Assembly: GCF_003269065.1 (NCBI RefSeq)
Contig: NZ_QLTA01000004.1
Location: 89,649 to 153,648 of the forward strand
Direction of reading: 5' to 3'
From: Paracidovorax anthurii
GTDB lineage: Bacteria; Pseudomonadota; Gammaproteobacteria; Burkholderiales; Burkholderiaceae_C
DNA: 64,000 nucleotides
The notes under the pieces were generated by a model. That model was given only the letters and a program-made list of their open reading frames with translations. It searched no databases and had not been told where the DNA came from. Made by a program: the position numbers and the translations under genes. Below are positions 59,242 to 64,000 of the stretch, piece after piece. Within the stretch, counting starts at the first letter, position 1, and each line of letters begins with the position of its first letter.

Positions 59242-59672
59242 CAGCCTTCGTCCTCGATGCCTCCGTGACGGCCGCGTGGCTGCTGCCCGAGGCGGCGAAT
59301 GAGCACACGCGGCGCCTCTATGCCCGCATCCGCCGCGACGAGGTGGAGCCCCAGGCGCCCAATCTCTGGCAGTGGGAATGCGGCAACCTCATTGCAAGCG
59401 GCGTGCACAGCGGCCGCATCCCCGAGGGTTCCGTCGAGGGGCTGTGGAGCGTGCTCGACGCCATCCGCCACCGCGTGGAGCTGCACGAGCTCGCGCCCGC
59501 GCAGCACAAGGCCGTGCTGGACGTGGCGCTCGATGCCGGCCTGCCGGTCTATGACGCGGCCTACCTGTGGCTTGCGCGGTCGCTGCGCCTGCCGCTCGCC
59601 ACCTTCGATGCCGCCCAGGCCGCTGTGGCCGGGCGCTGTGGCGTGGCGCTGCTCGACCTCTCCACGCTCTGA
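59238..59672 (+). CDS. PIN-domain toxin, VapC family
   Basis: 144 residues. Acidic residues for the metal site: Asp7 (FVLDAS), Glu47 (WECGN), Asp106 (VYDAAY) and Asp124 (FDAAQ). VapC toxins are ribonucleases that cut tRNA or rRNA; the target is unknown. The start overlaps the antitoxin stop as ATGA. The active-site residues look intact, so the toxin is probably functional. Confidence 0.87.
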   Translation: MTAFVLDASVTAAWLLPEAANEHTRRLYARIRRDEVEPQAPNLWQWECGNLIASGVHSGRIPEGSVEGLWSVLDAIRHRVELHELAPAQHKAVLDVALDAGLPVYDAAYLWLARSLRLPLATFDAAQAAVAGRCGVALLDLSTL

Positions 59673-59717
59673 TTTCCAACGCCTCTCGCCTCCTTTTTCC
59701 TCCCTTTCACGACCACC

Positions 59718-61337
<1,620 letters not shown>

Positions 61338-61756
61338 AACCAGGTCCTTCGGGGACTATCACCAGTTATCGAAAAACTGTCGTAACGTGTTGATTTAAAT
61401 GAAGATACGTCACGGCAGTTACCGGTGGGCATCGTCGGCCAGCAGAACAGGTTGGCGGTGGAGCTGGCGGTAAGAACCGAAGGCCGGATGAAGACCGTCC
61501 CGTTCACTGTCCAGACCGAAACCGTCTTTGACGGTCAAGGTCTCTTCGGGAAAGCTTGCTTGATGCGGCTTCCCCGGCATCAGCAGGTCTCCTGGCCCCT
61601 GACGGTAAAAGCCGTCACGAACGGGAGGCTTGGCAGACCGGGGCGTCCATATACGCTCTGAGTGCATCGGCGGCGAGATGGACGTATCTACTGCCGGGTT
61701 TCGCAGTCCGGGGGCGATGGTGCTCCTGCTCTGCCTGTGGGCGCGCTATCCAGCGT
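61338..61756. other. Gene-free, lower-GC stretch after guaA
   Basis: 419 bp between guaA and the sensor kinase (convergent). No open frame with protein character is visible. Near 61360-61420 it is clearly AT-richer than the rest of the window. It may hold the decayed edge of a genomic island; no direct repeat of the guaA end is seen in the window. Confidence 0.5.
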
Positions 61757-62860
61757 TCAATCAGCCGCCTGCCCGGCGGCGTTCGCCCCCGGTTCTCCGA
61801 TGGCCCCGGCCCAGGCCAGCTCGAACAGGGAGCCACCGCGCGCCGTTGGGCGACAGCTTGCCTGGCCGCGGTGCGCATGGGCAATTGCCGCCACTACGGC
61901 CAATCCGAGTCCAGTTCCCTTGTGATCGGTCTCCGCTTGTGCTGCAGGGTTGCGGCGGAACGCGGTGAAGACCTGGGATGCAAACTCCTCCGGGATGCCA
62001 GGACCTTCATCCTCCACCCTGAGGAGAACGTTGGTGCCATCTATGTGGGTCCGGATGATCACGTCTCCTGCTACGGCGTGCCTGCGGACGTTCTCGATCA
62101 GTGCGAGCAGGGCCTGGCGGATGCGCATGGGGTCGCAACGCACCGGGCCCGCCTGCAGGTCCAGCACGGCCCGCTGTCCTGCAGAGCGGAGTGCTGCATC
62201 GCAGAATGCGACCACGTCCCGGATCTCTTCATCCAGGTTGGCTTCCCGGATGTGGAGGTCGAGGTGACCGCTTTCGGCGAGGCCCACGACGCGCAGATCC
62301 TCGATCAGCCGCGTCAGCCCATCGACCTGGGTCAACAGCGTCTGGAACAGGGCTTCTTCCGGCTCGAACACCCCTTCGGCCAGCCCCTGCAGGCGCCCGC
62401 GAAGGATGGTCACGGGCGTGCGCAGTTCGTGGGCAATGGCCGCGTTCCAGAACGTCTGCTCCTGCGTCATGCGCTGGAGCTTCTCCGCGAGCAGGTTGAA
62501 GTCATCGGCCAGCAACGCTGCTTCGCCCAGGGAGCGATCTCCTGCATCCGCCCGTGCCGCGAGGTCGCCTTGCGCCACCCGGCGGATGCTGTCCGCGACG
62601 GAGTTCAGGGGCACCAGGATGCGTTTGGACAGATTGATGGCCACGACGACGGCCAGCGCAAGGCCAGCCATGGTCGTTCCGATCATCCAGAGCAGTTCGG
62701 GTACCGTAGGGACCAGGCTTTCGTCCGAGAAGTTCTCGGGCCAGTAGGTTTTCCAAAGAAAGTAGAAGGCGTAGGACGTCAGCAGCACGAGCAGGCTCAC
62801 GCTGAACGCGATCGCCATCATGGACCGTGCGATCTGCCGGCTCAGGCCCTCCAGTTTCAC
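61757..62860 (-). CDS. Sensor histidine kinase, AdeS/BaeS-like
   Basis: 367 residues. Two membrane helices (~15-35 and ~58-77) enclose a short periplasmic loop. A HAMP segment follows (ILVPLNSVADSIRRVAQGDL). The phospho-acceptor His144 is in AIAHELRTPV; the ATPase part shows LIENVRRHA, DEGPGIPEEF and GTGLGLAVV. It is read after the response regulator with a 4-bp overlap. AdeS-like kinases control RND efflux pumps; no pump genes are in the window. Confidence 0.88.
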   Translation of the reverse strand: MKLEGLSRQIARSMMAIAFSVSLLVLLTSYAFYFLWKTYWPENFSDESLVPTVPELLWMIGTTMAGLALAVVVAINLSKRILVPLNSVADSIRRVAQGDLAARADAGDRSLGEAALLADDFNLLAEKLQRMTQEQTFWNAAIAHELRTPVTILRGRLQGLAEGVFEPEEALFQTLLTQVDGLTRLIEDLRVVGLAESGHLDLHIREANLDEEIRDVVAFCDAALRSAGQRAVLDLQAGPVRCDPMRIRQALLALIENVRRHAVAGDVIIRTHIDGTNVLLRVEDEGPGIPEEFASQVFTAFRRNPAAQAETDHKGTGLGLAVVAAIAHAHRGQASCRPTARGGSLFELAWAGAIGEPGANAAGQAAD

Positions 62861-63591
62861 TTCGCACCCCAGAGCTTGTAGCCCACGCCGCGGATGCCTG
62901 TCGGTATGCCCTCGACGCCCAGTTCCTCGAGCTTCTTGCGCAGCTTGCTGATGTGGCTGTCCACTGTCCGCTCCAGGGTGTCGCCCTCCGGCAGGCAGTT
63001 GACCAGCAGCTCGGCCCGGCTGAAGACACGCCTTGGTGCTTTCACCAACTGGGCCAGCAGCTTGAACTCGGTGAGCGTGAGAAGCAGCCTGTGGCGCTGG
63101 TTGCCAGTCTCCACGAACGCCTCATGGTGGTCCAGGTCGACTTCCAGCGGATTGGCGCGCAGCACGCGCGGTTCCGGGTTGCCGCAGGACCGGGAGCGGC
63201 GCAGCACCGCCAGCACGCGTGCCACGACCTCTGCCGCATTGAAAGGCTTGACCACGTAGTCGTCCGCGCCGATGCGCAGGCCTGTGAGCTTGTCGATGTC
63301 CTGGTCCATTGCCGTCAGCATGATGACCGGCGTGTCGCCGCGGTGGCGGATCTCCGCCAGCACCTGCCAGCCGTCGGTCTGCGGCATCTGCACGTCCAGC
63401 AGCACCAAGTCGGGTTTCAGGGTGAGATGGAGTTCCAGTGCCCGGCGCCCGTCTGCCGCGTGCACGGTACGCAGGCCGCCGCGGTTCAGGTAGGCCGTCA
63501 GGATGGTCGCGATCTCTGGCTCATCTTCGGCGATGAGGACGAGCGCCTGAACGCCTGCAGCGTTCCCGGTCGCTTGAGGCGTGGTGGGCAT
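62857..63591 (-). CDS. OmpR-family response regulator, AdeR-like
   Basis: 244 residues. Receiver domain with acidic pocket EDE (22-24), phospho-acceptor Asp66 in LVLLDVQMP and VVKPFN near 115; C-terminal winged helix from ~150 (RHRLLLTLTEFKLLAQLVKA, then RTVDSHISKLRKKLEELG). The wording TPVIMLTAMDQDIDKLTGLR followed by IGADDYVVKPFN is very close to AdeR. The ATG at 63591 is used. An IS5-type element sits ~70 bp upstream and may affect its expression. Confidence 0.9.
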   Translation of the reverse strand: MPTTPQATGNAAGVQALVLIAEDEPEIATILTAYLNRGGLRTVHAADGRRALELHLTLKPDLVLLDVQMPQTDGWQVLAEIRHRGDTPVIMLTAMDQDIDKLTGLRIGADDYVVKPFNAAEVVARVLAVLRRSRSCGNPEPRVLRANPLEVDLDHHEAFVETGNQRHRLLLTLTEFKLLAQLVKAPRRVFSRAELLVNCLPEGDTLERTVDSHISKLRKKLEELGVEGIPTGIRGVGYKLWGAK

Positions 63592-63660
63592 GTCGATGAA
63601 TGGTGATGTCTTCAGGTATCCATCGTATCTCCACACAGGCTCGTCCGAATCCCGGCACGG

Positions 63661-64000
63661 TCTTAGAACGTGTTTACGATCTTCTGAGTAGCAGAGCCAG
63701 AAACGCCAAGTGGACGAACTGTAAGCTGGTGTTGAGCCATCGCTCACAGTTCTTCCATAGCCGCCGGTTCTTGTCCAGCCAAGCAAAGCTGCGCTCAACC
63801 ACCCAGCGCTTGGGCATGACCTTGAAGGTGTGCAACTCGCTTCTCTTGGCGATCTGCACCGTCACATGCTCACCCAGGATGTCCTTGACGCCTTGCGCGA
63901 AGGGCTCGCCTGTGTAACCGCTGTCCGTCAGCACACTTTGCACCCGCCCCAGCGAGCGCTTGCAGCGCTTGAAGGCCGCAAGCGCTCCCTTGCGATCAGT
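63661..64000 (-). mobile_element. IS5-family insertion sequence (partial, cut by window edge)
   Basis: The outer end carries the terminal repeat-like CTTAGAACGTGTTTACGATCT (63662-63682), which includes the transposase stop codon. The transposase reads outward from the right edge. The exact tip cannot be fixed because the other end is outside the window. Confidence 0.75.
63674..64000 (-). CDS. IS5-family transposase, C-terminal part (partial)
   Basis: 108 codons open to the right edge, so the N-terminus is missing. LTDSGYTGEPFAQGVKDILG carries the second catalytic Asp, and WVVERSFAWLDKNRRLWKNC the catalytic Glu of the IS5-type DDE domain, followed by the common end NTSLQFVHLAFLALLLRRS. The TAA stop lies inside the terminal repeat. 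The piece is intact as far as it can be seen. Confidence 0.9.
   Translation of the reverse strand, partial: TDRKGALAAFKRCKRSLGRVQSVLTDSGYTGEPFAQGVKDILGEHVTVQIAKRSELHTFKVMPKRWVVERSFAWLDKNRRLWKNCERWLNTSLQFVHLAFLALLLRRS

Noticed and set aside
61615..61884. Minus-strand frame with RYVHLAADALRAYMD, recalling the end of tyrosine recombinases
   Set aside because: The residues before it do not show the integrase core (no LGH-like or catalytic Arg/His context), and it partly overlaps the kinase gene antisense. Most likely chance.

Overview
The window is GC-rich, gene-dense bacterial chromosome. Gene content and order point to a beta-proteobacterium of the Comamonadaceae, most likely Acidovorax or a close relative. 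The pointers are ygfZ/mltG-tmk-holB-pilZ-tatD, rimP-nusA-infB-rbfA-truB-typA, smpB beside ratA-rnfH, guaB and guaA, a tolB-pal-cpoB-tcdA operon, a Bug-type solute receptor, and dispersed GCTAT/GTAGC repeats. The genus is inferred from these features, not from a database search.

Left part (1-10.6 kb): the 3' end of gltX carries a promoter for a tandemly duplicated tRNA-Ala/Glu/Asp triplet that ends in a strong terminator. A DUF1624 membrane protein, two overlapping MFS exporter genes (Bcr/CflA and DHA2 types), a DUF72 protein, the RNA-binding protein Tex and an HDOD protein follow. 10.9-15 kb holds metabolic genes: an iron-type alcohol dehydrogenase, an exported FAA-hydrolase/hydratase-like protein, an HSL-family esterase and an unusual thioesterase-GNAT fusion.

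15-26.5 kb is core: ygfZ divergent from mltG-tmk-holB-pilZ-tatD-ankyrin, then msbA divergent from tolB-pal-cpoB-tcdA, then tRNA-Lys. 26.5-30.8 kb, just after tRNA-Lys, looks accessory and is partly AT-richer: a DUF2846 lipoprotein, a DUF2789 protein, a small membrane protein, an acyltransferase-3 and a PhyH-type dioxygenase. 30.8-41.5 kb holds a GGDEF protein, a LysR regulator divergent from an AtuA-like/Bug-receptor/hydrolase-lipoprotein cluster, and two overlapping multiheme cytochrome c genes followed by a small thioredoxin-like gene.

41.5-50.1 kb is the rimP-nusA-infB-rbfA-truB-typA block, whose leader carries a promoter followed at once by an intrinsic-terminator hairpin. 50.2-57.1 kb has a TerC-CBS-CorC protein, an enoyl-CoA hydratase-family gene, a COG4315 lipoprotein/ECF sigma/anti-sigma operon, smpB, ratA-rnfH and a DUF4124 protein. 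57.2-61.3 kb is guaB, a Phd/VapC-type toxin-antitoxin pair with 19-bp operator iterons, and guaA. Beyond guaA the sequence becomes less GC-rich: a gene-free stretch, an AdeRS-like two-component pair, and an IS5-family element truncated by the window edge.

The most notable sequence signal is a ~50-bp dispersed repeat with fixed internal spacing (TGTCGCCG-N17-GCTAT-N7-GTAGC). Five copies are visible. Three are intergenic; two lie in frame inside coding sequences (truB and the enoyl-CoA hydratase-family gene), resembling the protein-coding palindromic elements known from Rickettsia. A second, GC-rich hairpin repeat (CCCCCTGAG...) occurs three times, each a few bases after a stop codon.
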